From Amphiura filiformis (Eukaryota; Echinodermata; Ophiuroidea; Amphilepidida; Amphiuridae), in assembly GCF_039555335.1 (NCBI RefSeq), contig NC_092646.1, positions 23,934,893 through 23,998,892 of the forward strand: DNA of 64,000 nt, given 5' to 3'. The position numbers were made by a program, and so were the translations under genes. Each line of letters starts with the position of its first letter. Position 1 is the stretch's first letter. Positions 12,601 to 24,600 of this stretch are shown piece after piece. Under the pieces are notes generated by a model. It saw nothing but the letters and a program-made list of their open reading frames with translations, was not told where the DNA came from and ran no database searches.

Positions 12601-15600
12601 TGTTGATCCTAAACTAAGGCCTACAATTACATCCATTGCAATGGGTATGTAGAGTAATTACTTTATTACGATATTTTCAAGAAAGATATTATAATACTTG
12701 TGATTTTATTTAACAAGGAGTGGATTTATAATTAAAAACGATTGAACCCTGGCAATAAACACGCTCACGCTTTTCTAGCAATGTGCCAGAAGGCTTTTGC
12801 AAAGCATACGCAGTAATTAAAGTGCGCGTTTGACAGGTGAACGTAAACACAACATGCACTTTGTGGGTAGAACCTCATTTTGAGACGACCGTGCAAGGGT
12901 GAATGGTGGTCGTTCTCACCAACTTTCATGAACCTGCAACGATCTATGGCAATTTGACCCCGTTGCTACAGTGGTCGTCCCCACCAAATTTCTTGAACCT
13001 GCAACAGTCCATGGCGATGGAATGAAGGATTAATTGATAACATGAGAAAACAGGAATTTCTAGTATATAATGTTGTCACTCTGTGCACACCAAATATGCT
13101 ATTAGTGCCGGTAAACAATAAATCTTATATATTTCACTTTCTCTTTCCCTAGCATTGGGTGCTTGTCGCAAGAGAGAATACCATCCAGAACATCAAGGGA
13201 AACAACTTGGGTGCTGTCACACTGCCTGCTGTCCAAATGGAGATATGGTCATGGCTTCTTGGGAAAAACTCTATCTCATAGACGGCGATGGGAAATGCAA
13301 AATGCCGCTGATATCAACTGAAACCGACGCTGACAGGAACATTAACTGTGTTTATAACATAAGTGTATCGCCGCTAGGATACATCTTTGTTGTAAGTTAT
13401 TCATGTAGATATGTCCATGTGTTTACCGTAGAAGGGAAATACCTCCACTGCTTCACACCTGATGGTGATTCCAACACGTCTTTTAAGACCAAGTGTCTTG
13501 CCATAGATAGAGAAGGTCGGTTGTTGGTGGGTGATAGGGAGATGAATACCATCACAATCCATACATGTCAAGATGGTAAGATGGTCAATAAGATCAACTG
13601 CTCAAAAATTGGCAAGAATGCAAGCATGATTGTCAATAGTAAGAATCAAATCCTGATTCATTCCAATCCAGTGTATAACACAGCGCGCTACAGTACAGTG
13701 GTAGCAATCGATTACTCAGACAATGAGGTGTTCAGCTTCACACCCAAGATAGATGAGGACGTTTCAGGTCGACATGTACGCCCATGTGGGATAGTGTGCG
13801 ATGACAACGATAACATTTACGTCGCAATGTTGATAGATGTACAAGGTGTAGTTGTATTTGACACAGGTCACATTCACAAGTACAGCCCCACGGGTGAATT
13901 CCTACAGTGCATTGCCAGAGGACTGTTCCATCCCTGCGATTTGTCCATGACGCCTGATGGATCACTGCTGGTCGCTAACGAGAAATCAATACTAAAATAC
14001 ACCCTGTAGTTTCAGCAACAAATACTGTAAAAGGGGATATATTCGCGAGCAGTTATTTTTGGCGATTAGGAGAAAAAGAGGCATTTTCGCGAATGTTATT
14101 GCTAAGTCCTGCCCTATACTTGTAATACATATTTGTATATATTCGCGAGGTGTTATTTTCGTGATTGGAGCTCCAATCACGAAATTCGCAAAAATTAAAC
14201 CCCACAAAAGTTTCCCTTTTACAGTATCTCATGATCATGATGGTGCAAATATCCATTAGATATCTTGTCAGTTTTGTATGTGGACAAAATTGATGTGTAC
14301 CAATCATTTTGATACAGCCTGTATACTAACCACAACTGATGTTGATAGTAAAAGAGACATACCGGCATATTACGTGACACATACCGTATTTCCTCGATTA
14401 GATCGCCCCTTCTATTAAACGCCCCCACCATTTTTTGCAACCAAGATGTTTAAAAACTGCTGACATTTTCATGCTATCTTGTGTAGTAAGCTTACCAAGG
14501 TGCACACATGATCGCTAATGGCGTTGGTAGTTGGCGAAAGTCTGATCGTAAACTCGGAAGTGAACCGGAAGTCATTGATCTTAAGTTCATCATTTCAGCC
14601 TGAATTTTAAGCTTATCTAATGATTTTAACAGGAATTATCGTTCTAAAAATGACCTCTAATAAACGCCTAAATGCAACACTCTCTGGGGTGTTTAATTGA
14701 GGAAATATGGCAATGCGGATTCTCATACAGTAATGGACCACCAAAACTTCCTTCAAATATCTTAATGAGGTTGAGAGGAAAGAGACTTATCATATTAGGC
14801 GACACATGTGGATTCACATATAATACTGGACCACCAAAACTTCCTCCAAATATCTTAACAAGGTTGAGAACAATAAGACTTACCATATTTCGGAATGCAT
14901 AATGTGGATTCTCATATAGTACTGGACCACCAAAACTTCCACCAAATATCTTAATGAGGATGAGACACAGAATTAGAGAAGGAGAACCGGGACTCCCTAT
15001 ACCGCCATATGCAATTGCGCCTTGAGTTATGGGGAGAAAATTGGGGGTATTCGGATCCTTGCCGATGGTGCGCGGAGATGAACGAAAACAATTCTGCTTC
15101 TCATCTGAAGCGTCTTGGTACTCGTGTGCAGGTCGCATCAAGTGCGTCTATCAAATGCGCCCATCATCCATGTCGCGCTTGCATGACTACGAATGCCTCA
15201 AGTGCATTTCGAGGGAAACTGAATACCCCCAATTTCAAGATGTTGGATTGAGTCCCGATTCTCCTTCTTGAGAGCAAAGAGACTTACCATATTAGGTGAC
15301 ACATAATGTGGATTCTCATACAGTACTGGTCCACCAAAACTTCCTCCAAATATCTTAATGAGGTTGAGGGCAAATCTGGGACCTATCTCAGCTAAGGAAG
15401 CATCTTCTTCTATAATCTGTTTCAATTAAGACATTAGATTTAGTTTGAATGTATGGATTGGAATAATTAAGATTATAAAAATGTATTAAAGGCATTAAAA
15501 GAGGCTTCTGCACCTTCAAGAAAATACAATATACATGTAAGGTAGCATTTACACAAAACATTTGCCATGACCAGATCAGAAAATTAAAAATTGAAAATCA

Positions 15601-18600
15601 GAAAAAAATAAAGCTTATTTGATCAAAACCTCTTGTTTCTCATGCATTTCTTTTAATATTTTACCAAAAAAATGTTCATTCAAATTTGGAGTAGTTTGTA
15701 TTTTTAAATGTATATTTTATCAATTGACAGGGTAATTAAGGGAACTGAAATGAGCGTTTTGAGCGTTTCGACAGCATTTTTTGTGGGACATGAGAGCACA
15801 TCAGACATATCGAATTGCATTCTGAATATGAAGAATGTCTTTCTGATATCAAATAATTTTCATTTTATGACAAATTATTAAAATTTGATATTTTTCACAT
15901 TTTGGAGATATAACAGTCCTCGAAGTAAATTTTATAAATTTAATGATATAGTCTTAAAGTGTATGTAGCTGGGAGGAAAAGCCGACGATCAATTGAAAAT
16001 TTTGACCTTTCATATTGAAGATATGGATTTTTTCCCAAAAGACCAATTTTTTTTTTTTGTGTTTTGGGAAAAAAAATCCATATCTTCAATACGAAAGGTC
16101 AAAATTTTCAATTGATCGTCAGCTTTTCATCCCACCTACATGCACCTTAGGTAGAAATCATCAGATTTATAAATTTTACTTGAGTACTGTTAAATATCAA
16201 AAATATCAATTTTAATGATTTGCCATAAAATGTGTATTATTGCAATTTCAAAAATCAAAATTATTTGATATCAGAAGGCCATTCTTCAGTATTCAGAATG
16301 CAATTCGATATGTCTGATGTGCTCTAATGTCCCACAATAAATACTGTCCAAACGTTCATACCGCACCCCTTAAGTTGACAGGCAAATTTGGTTATTCCAG
16401 TTGAAATCCACACACCCCCTATGGAAGACATGACCTTAATATTCTACTCAGGAGGTGTAGATTTCAAATGGAGTCACCCATTCAGGTAACCTTATTTAAA
16501 ATTCACACTCCCTGTGATGAAGATTAAGGTCATGTCTTCCATAGGGGGTGTATGGAATTCATCTGGAATAGCCCATCCCATCACAATAATAACTAGTTTA
16601 AGACACAAAAAAGGTAAAAGATGGCTGCCACACCTAGGTTTCATTATCATTGAGGTATAGGACTTTTTATTTTTTCGGAGGAGAGCAGGTAGGACAACTA
16701 CTTGATTATATTTCTACATGTTCATACTACATACTCTGAAAATTTTACAAAATTCGCACGAGTCCGTTTTTTAAAAATCACATTTTTGTTCCTAAAATGG
16801 GGGTTATAGCGCCCTCAACGGGCACTCTCTCCATAGGACTATATGTAAAGACCAGTATAGACAAATGGCCCTAAAATAAAAAGCGGACTCGTCTGCAATT
16901 TCCTCCAATTTTGCATATGATGTAGATTTAACATCTGGAATGTAATGCAAGTGATGTCGTTGCTGCTCTTCTAAATTCATTTTTAAAATGTCCGCCCCAG
17001 ACCAAGGTGGCCAGTCAGATTATTTGTATGATTCATTATTTCATGTTGCAATGGTTTGGATATGCTCTGCTTCAGTGCATTGCATTTGTTGTTAATTTTT
17101 ATGCGCTTTATGAGAACTATGTATGTATGTGTATCTCAAGAACAACCTATTGAGCTATAGTGCAAGAATTGTTAAACTGATAGTTTAGTTTCTTAATATT
17201 ACTGTTTGTCCAGGGGGAGGGTACTTTTATAAGTTCCAGGGTAACCAAGTGATCATGAGTTCCAGGGGTTCAAAAGGAGACCCCATACGTCCCACTAGAA
17301 ATTTCATTTGAAAGAACACAGCTTTCAACAGCTGTACGCACACACAGGAAATCATCACACAGTGTATGCAGAGAATCATCACGATGTGGTGAAATTATTC
17401 TAACAATGTTGCTGATTGTTCCAATTGATAATGAAAACTTCTTTTTGACCAATCAGCAGGTATTTCTCATGGGGTAAAGTTACCTGATAATTTCTAAACC
17501 ATATCCTGTTGTCAAGGACAGAGAATGTGTAGACCTTATCTGAGAATGGCTGACTCTTTGGATGCAGGTATGGTACGGAAAACATCTGAAATTCAACAAA
17601 ATACAATCAATTAAAGATACTCCAAATAACGTTCTGCAAATAGTTCATAAAGATTATCAGTAAAATAAGAATTCTTTTATACAAATCCAAAATTTGGGTT
17701 GATGGTACGTACCTCAATGACAGTTTTGTGCTAAGACTTACCACTTCTCAAATTGACTGACACATCAACGATGTGCAGGGATTGATCAGTCAATTTGAGA
17801 AAGTGTGTAGTCTTAGCATGAAACCGTCACTGAGATATGTAACATCAACCTAAATTTTGACTTTGTATAAAAGAATTCTGAAATAACTACAAATAAAGTG
17901 TTGGTGACTTAACAATTTATTCTTCTGACAACTGTGATATATTCAAATCATTTTGCATCAATACAACACAATCCTAGCACAGCTCCTCTCAACACTTTTT
18001 GAGATTATCAATACAATCTTACAGCTCCCCATAACACCTGGGTGGGGTGAAGCAATCAAGATTAAACACTTTGCCTAACTACCTCAGTTGATTTTGATTT
18101 TTTTTCCTGGAATGAATCAATACTACTTGCCAAGAGGGGCATAAAATGTAATATCCTTTCCTCTTTTCTCCTCTTCCTATCAATCAATCAATCAATCAAT
18201 CAATCAACTTTATTTCCATAATCATTCATCTCACCTGTAATAGCAGCTCCTTGAGTACTTGATAATGCGGTTCGGCATCAAACGATTTGTCAAATGACAC
18301 TATGGGTCGTGACCCCTTCAGACAGTTTCCTGTCATCTTCAGTTCACTCATTGTGTGCACTGCAAGGATAAATGTGATGGTTGAATGAGAGAAGGTCGTA
18401 AGTGCATCTGCATTAGGCCAAAAAAAATATTGTTGTGTTGCCCTCAACCGTCCTCAGGGTCGCATTTTTTTTTTTTGAATGATGATTTTTACAGATTTGT
18501 TCAAAAACTCAATGTTTTTCACTTAAAATTAATATTTTATTGTAAGACTAGTCTTTAATTGTTGTCTAACAGGTATCCAGAAGTCAAAATTGACAAATGT

Positions 18601-21600
18601 CCCCTTATTGAACAAGCATTATTTAATATTTGAGGGGATTTTTTAAGGTTTAAAAAAAAAAAAAAAAAAAATCCGACCGTCCTACACTACCAGGTTGCTA
18701 TTGCTGCCGACCCCAGAGGTACATTGCTGCCCAGCTACTTTTATGGTTACTCTAGAGTGCAGTACTAATCCAGTACCAGTGTGTGTACTCACTGTACTGT
18801 ACATGTGATTCCGATGTGTGTACTTACCCACATAGGTACTCTGAAGTATCAATAAAGTAGCTGGGCAGCAGTGTACCTCTGGGGTGGCAGAAATTAGGAT
18901 CTCATAGTGTACTCAGTCTTCTTCACTACGATTTCCTCTGGTCCTAAGGTCCGAGGCATTAACCATGCCAACCAGCAGGGCACACAGAAACCAAAATTAT
19001 TAACGAATTCTCACTTCCTACCTTTCATCAATCACATGAGGACAAAGTTACAATTACAAAAAACATTTGGCACATCAGCGTACATTTTGAGTACATTTAA
19101 AGGTGTACAAATGACCAAAAAATGGATTTACATAATTAGCTCATTAACATGCACATAATTATTGTTGTACTTACTATTTTCAACCAGAAACTTTGCTGAT
19201 GGCCCATGAGGCGGGTTTGAAATCCTGACAGAAAAAATACACAATAAAAAACTAAATAAAACAAGAAGACTGATAATGTAACATGGAAAAACATTGCATG
19301 ATCGACCGGAATATTATGGGCTATTTGCGGGGAGGAGATAAGATTGAGTGACCACTTGTAGGTTCAAATTTCAACCTGCATAATAATGAAGCTCCGGTGG
19401 CAACATACTTGGCAGTGGGGTTTGACCCCCACCCTTTTTATTTTACCCCCACCCTTTTTATTGAGGCACCCTTTATATTGAAAATTCCTGACCCCCACCA
19501 CTTTTTACTGAGGCACCCTTTATACTGAAAATTCCTGACCCCACCACTTTTTGCTTTTTCCCCTATTTGTATACATTGATGAAGTCACAGGCAATTTGGT
19601 TTGAAGTAAATCAAGTACGGTATGCCAAATTCTGCACCTATATCTCCTAGTAGATGTAAACATGCATCAAATGGAATTTTATCTTGCGATATGGTTTGCT
19701 GGCAGTGGTTTGGCACTTATTCTTGTGGTTTGGTACTTATTCTTGGAAACTAGGATGATTTTATCATTCAATGAAAATATATTGTAAGCTGGCACTCCCA
19801 CCCTTTTTATTTTACTCCCACCCTTTATATCAATCCACCCTTTTTACCAACAAAGTTTAAACCCCCACCCTTTTAAGGATTTTCCAAATTTCCAAGTGGC
19901 ACCCTTTAAAAAGGGTGCCCTGCCAACAGTGGGCAAAGTGGTTAAGGCACAGGTCTCGTAAATCTGAGGTCCTGGGTTTGATTCCCAGATGGGATCACCT
20001 TTTCTATTTGTCTCTTTTATTATTTGTGATGCTGAACCTGATTGAAAATTATGTTTACTTGTAATGTCCTTAATTACACATTTATAAGGGAAAAGGAAAT
20101 TTGTCTCACATGGGACTTGTGTCAGCAACCTTTTGTAACAAGTGTTTATTCACATTTTGGAAACATCTAGTCTTCTTAAGGATGCACACAGGATTGTTTT
20201 GGTGGGAAAATATTTGGACCAAACATGTAAATTAAATGAATGATAAAAATTGCATACTATTTTTCTAGAGTCGTTGCCAACAGCTGTATGTGATTGGATG
20301 GCAATCTTATTTCAATATACATAATGTGGCCGGGGGGAATATTGATCAAACCAGATCAAAAAAATAAAAAAATAAATGGAAACAGTTCCCCAAAACGAGC
20401 CTGCGGGCAACCTTAAATTGCCTCTTTGCAGTGTCCACGTCTTCTCTCAATACAAGGCTATATACAGTCAGAATTAATAGGTAAATTTTCACGGGAAAAT
20501 TTTCTGGACACGTGACACCCATGGGCGCAGACATATTAGCATTATGGAATGTGACCCCGAGCACAGCGGTTGTTCTTCCAATGTATTTGAATAGGAAGAA
20601 TTCCTCCTTTGAGGCAAAATAAGTTACTTTTCACGCAAGTTAATAATGTTATGGTAATACTTTCCGTAGATAAATATTTTTTTCCGTAGATAGATATTTT
20701 TAAAATTACGTTTTGATGATTTTGCTAAAAAATTAAGATAACATAATATTCAATAAATTTGCAATGCACAAATTTCTATCAAAATTGCGGTCAAAAATAC
20801 TATTCCAATTCAAAATTACCAAGACTTGAATAGCGAGTTCACCGCCGGGGGTCAGAGATCAGGTTCGAGGTTACACTCACATTGATAAGCATTGGTCACG
20901 TGTCCAGAAAATTTTCCCGTGAAAATTTACCTATTAATGTTGACTGATATATACAATTCAAAGGCTACTCTCTGAGCTACCAATTTGATTATTTTCTTTA
21001 CTATGTGCTTGTTTCAACTTGGCTTATGACGAGATGAGATGACTGAATGTTTGTGTCTAAAATCTTACCACATGTAAAGATCCATCTTCTTTCTTGCTTC
21101 AAAGAAAATAACTTTGTTACAATTCCGCATTTCACACAACTGCAATGAGAATAAAAGCCATATTATAACTGAAATCCAAGCTCGTAAGATTTGTTACTAC
21201 AATCAGTGTCCTCAACAACAATAGTATGGGGGTGTATGGGAACAATGTTAGTGTGATCATATCCATTCTTGGGCTTGTAAAAATTGAATTATATCTTTCA
21301 TGGAGTAATAGTAAACTTATGGATATGTAACCAACCTGGGGGAGAGAAGCCCAGTCACTGAAATTTTGGGTCTTGGTACAATGTAAAACAGGGTAATCAT
21401 CTAAGTTCATTCTTTTCTTTCATATTTTACCTAAAAATGTTTCCAATGGGGTGGTCTGGTTATATCATAGAGATTATGACCAAAGAGTACCGACTATCGT
21501 AAATCCACCATATTGGTTTGTTGCTCATGGAGGGCAAATAGTGTACCTCTGGTGTTTTTCAGCAGGAGTCCATCAATACCAGTATCAGCAGTAGATAGCT

Positions 21601-24600
21601 ACTTCATCAATACCAGTATCAGCAGTAGATAGCTACTTCATCAATACCAGTATCAGCAGTAGATAGCTACTTCATCAATACCAGTATCAGCAGTAGATAG
21701 CTACTTCATCAATACCAGTATCAGCAGTAGATAGCTACTTCATCAATACCAGTATCAGCAGTAGATAGCTACTTCATCAATACCAGTATCAGCAGTATAT
21801 AGCTACTTCATCAATACCCGTATCAGCAGTAGATAGCTACTTCATCAATACCAGTATCAGCAGTAGATACCTACTTCATCAATACCAGTATCAGCAGTAG
21901 ATAGCTACTTCATCAATACCCGTTTCAGCAGTAGATAGCTACTTCATCAATACCAGTATCAGCAGTAGATAGCTACTTCATCAATACCACTATCAGCAGT
22001 ACCAGTGTTTCGGCAAGAGCCAACAATTGAACAATATTTTGCGTCTTGAATGTTGAATGTTATTAACGTTTGTGCACTCAGCACACATTTGTGGCACAAT
22101 GTGTTACATGCAGAATGCAAACGACAATACACTTTGAATCAAAGTTTGCCGGTGCATAGCAAAATTATCTGGCGGAGGTACAATATTTGCACTCCATGAG
22201 GGACACGCAAACGTGGCGGAGTATGTACTCTTTGGTTCTACATCATTGGGTTATAAAATTTTGGTATTCTTACCTCATTTATATTTTGAAATCCTTGAGA
22301 TTTATCCATCTTTGAATCTGTAAATAGTAAAAATATTATTGCTTATTAGAAACAAATATACCAGTATCAGCAGAAGAAAGCTACTTCATCATTACCAGTA
22401 TTAGCAGTAGATAGCTACTTCATCATTACCAGTATTAGCAGTAGATAGCTACTTCATTAATACCAGTATCAGCAGTAGATAGCTACTTCATCAATATCAG
22501 TAGTAGATAGCTACTTCATCAATATATCAGTATCAGGGGTAGATAGCTATTTCATCAATATCAGTATCAGCAGTAGATAGCTACTTCATCAATATATCAG
22601 TATCAGGGGTAGATAGCTATTTCATCAATATCAGTATCAGTGGTAGATAGCTATTTCATCAGTTTTAGTTCAGCAAGATATAGACTAATCCAATTTCACG
22701 CATTCCTACACCTCAATGGCAGCCATAGCTGGGTCCCGTTGGCTCCATCCTACCTAAAATGTGAAATGATACAGCCTTGGTGGGGATTTTAAACTGCATT
22801 CTATTGTCTGTGTTACACATAGACAAAAGAATGATGACAGTTTACAATACAATATAAAATAAATTTTAAGCAGCTTCAATCCACCCAATTTGGCAGTCAC
22901 AATGCCAGTTTGGTGCGGAGGGGACCCAGTAATGGCCGAATGAATTCTGACCATCACTTGGCACATTGGATTTGTCTATAGCCACTTCCCCAATACCAGT
23001 ATCAGCAGTAGATAGCTACTTTCCCAATATCTGTATCAGTAGTAGAAAGCTACTTCAATACCAGTATCAGCAGTAGATAGCTACTTTCCGAATATCTGTA
23101 CCAGTAGTAGATAGCTACTTCAATACTAGTATCAGCAGTAGATAGCTACTTTCCCAATATCTGTATCAATAGCAGAGAGCTACTTCAATACCAGTATCAG
23201 CAGTAGATAGCTACTTTCCGAATATCTGTACCAGTAGTAGATAGCTACTTCAATACTAGTATCAGCAGTAGATAGCTACTTTCCCAATATCTGTATCAAT
23301 AGCAGAGAGCTACTTCAATACTAGTATCAGCAGTAGATAGCTACTTTCCCAATATCTGTATCAATAGCAGAGAGCTACTTCAATACCAGTATCAGCAGTA
23401 GATAGCTACTTTCCGAATATCTGTACCAGTAGTAGATAGCTACTTCAATACTAGTATCAGCAGTAGATAGCTACTTTCCCAATATCTGTATCAATAGCAG
23501 AGAGCTACTTCAATACTAGTATCAGTAGTAGATAGTATAGCTACTTTCCCAATATCTGTATCAGTAGTAGAAAGCTACTATATCAATACCAGTATCAGCA
23601 GTAGATAGCTACTTTCCCAATATCTGTATCAATAGCAAAGAGCTACTTCAATACTAGTATCAGCAGTAGATAGCTACTTTCCCAATATCTGTATCAATAG
23701 CAAAGAGCTACTTCAATACTAGTATCAGCAGTAGATAGCTACTTTCCCAATATCTGTATCAGTAGTAGAAAGCTACTTCAATACCAGTATCTGCAGTAGA
23801 TAGCTACTTTCCCAATATCTGTATCAATACCAGAGAGCTACTTCAATACTAGTATCAGCAGTAGATAGCTACTTTCCCAATATCTGTATCAATACCAGAG
23901 AGCTACTTCAATACTAGTATCAGCAGTAGATAGCTACTTTCCCAATATCTGTATCAGTAGCAGAGAGCTACTTCAATACCAGTATCAGCAGTAGATAGCT
24001 ACTTTCCCAATATCTGTACCAGTAGTAGATAGCTACTTCAATACCAGTATCAGCAGTAGATAGCTACTTTCCCAATATCTGTATCAATAGCAAAGAGCTA
24101 CTTCAATACTAGTATCAGCAGTAGATAGCTACTTTCCCAATATCTGTATCAGTAGTAGAAAGCTACTTCAATACCAGTATCTGCAGTAGATAGCTACTTT
24201 CCCAATATCTGTATCAATACCAGAGAGCTACTTCAATACTAGTATCAGCAGTAGATAGCTACTTTCCCAATATCTATATCAGTAGTAGAAAGCTACTTCA
24301 ATACCAGTATCAGCAGTAGATAGCTACTTTCCCAATATCTGTACCAGTAGTAGATAGCTACTTCAATACCAGTATCTGCAGTAGATAGCTACTTTCCCAA
24401 TATCTGTATCAATACCAGAGAGCTACTTCAATACCAGTATCAGCAGTAGATAGCTACTTTCCCAATATCTGTACCAGTAGTAGATAGCTACTTCAATACC
24501 AGTATCTGCAGTAGATAGCTACTTTCCCAATATCTGTATCAATACCAGAGAGCTACTTCAATACCAGTATCTGCAGTAGATAGCTACTTTCCCAATATCT

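Noticed and set aside
14668-15141. 157-codon minus-strand frame containing three IFGGSFGGP repeats
   Set aside because: It only reads through the decayed exon copies and part of an inserted element; it has no acceptor or start context as a separate gene.
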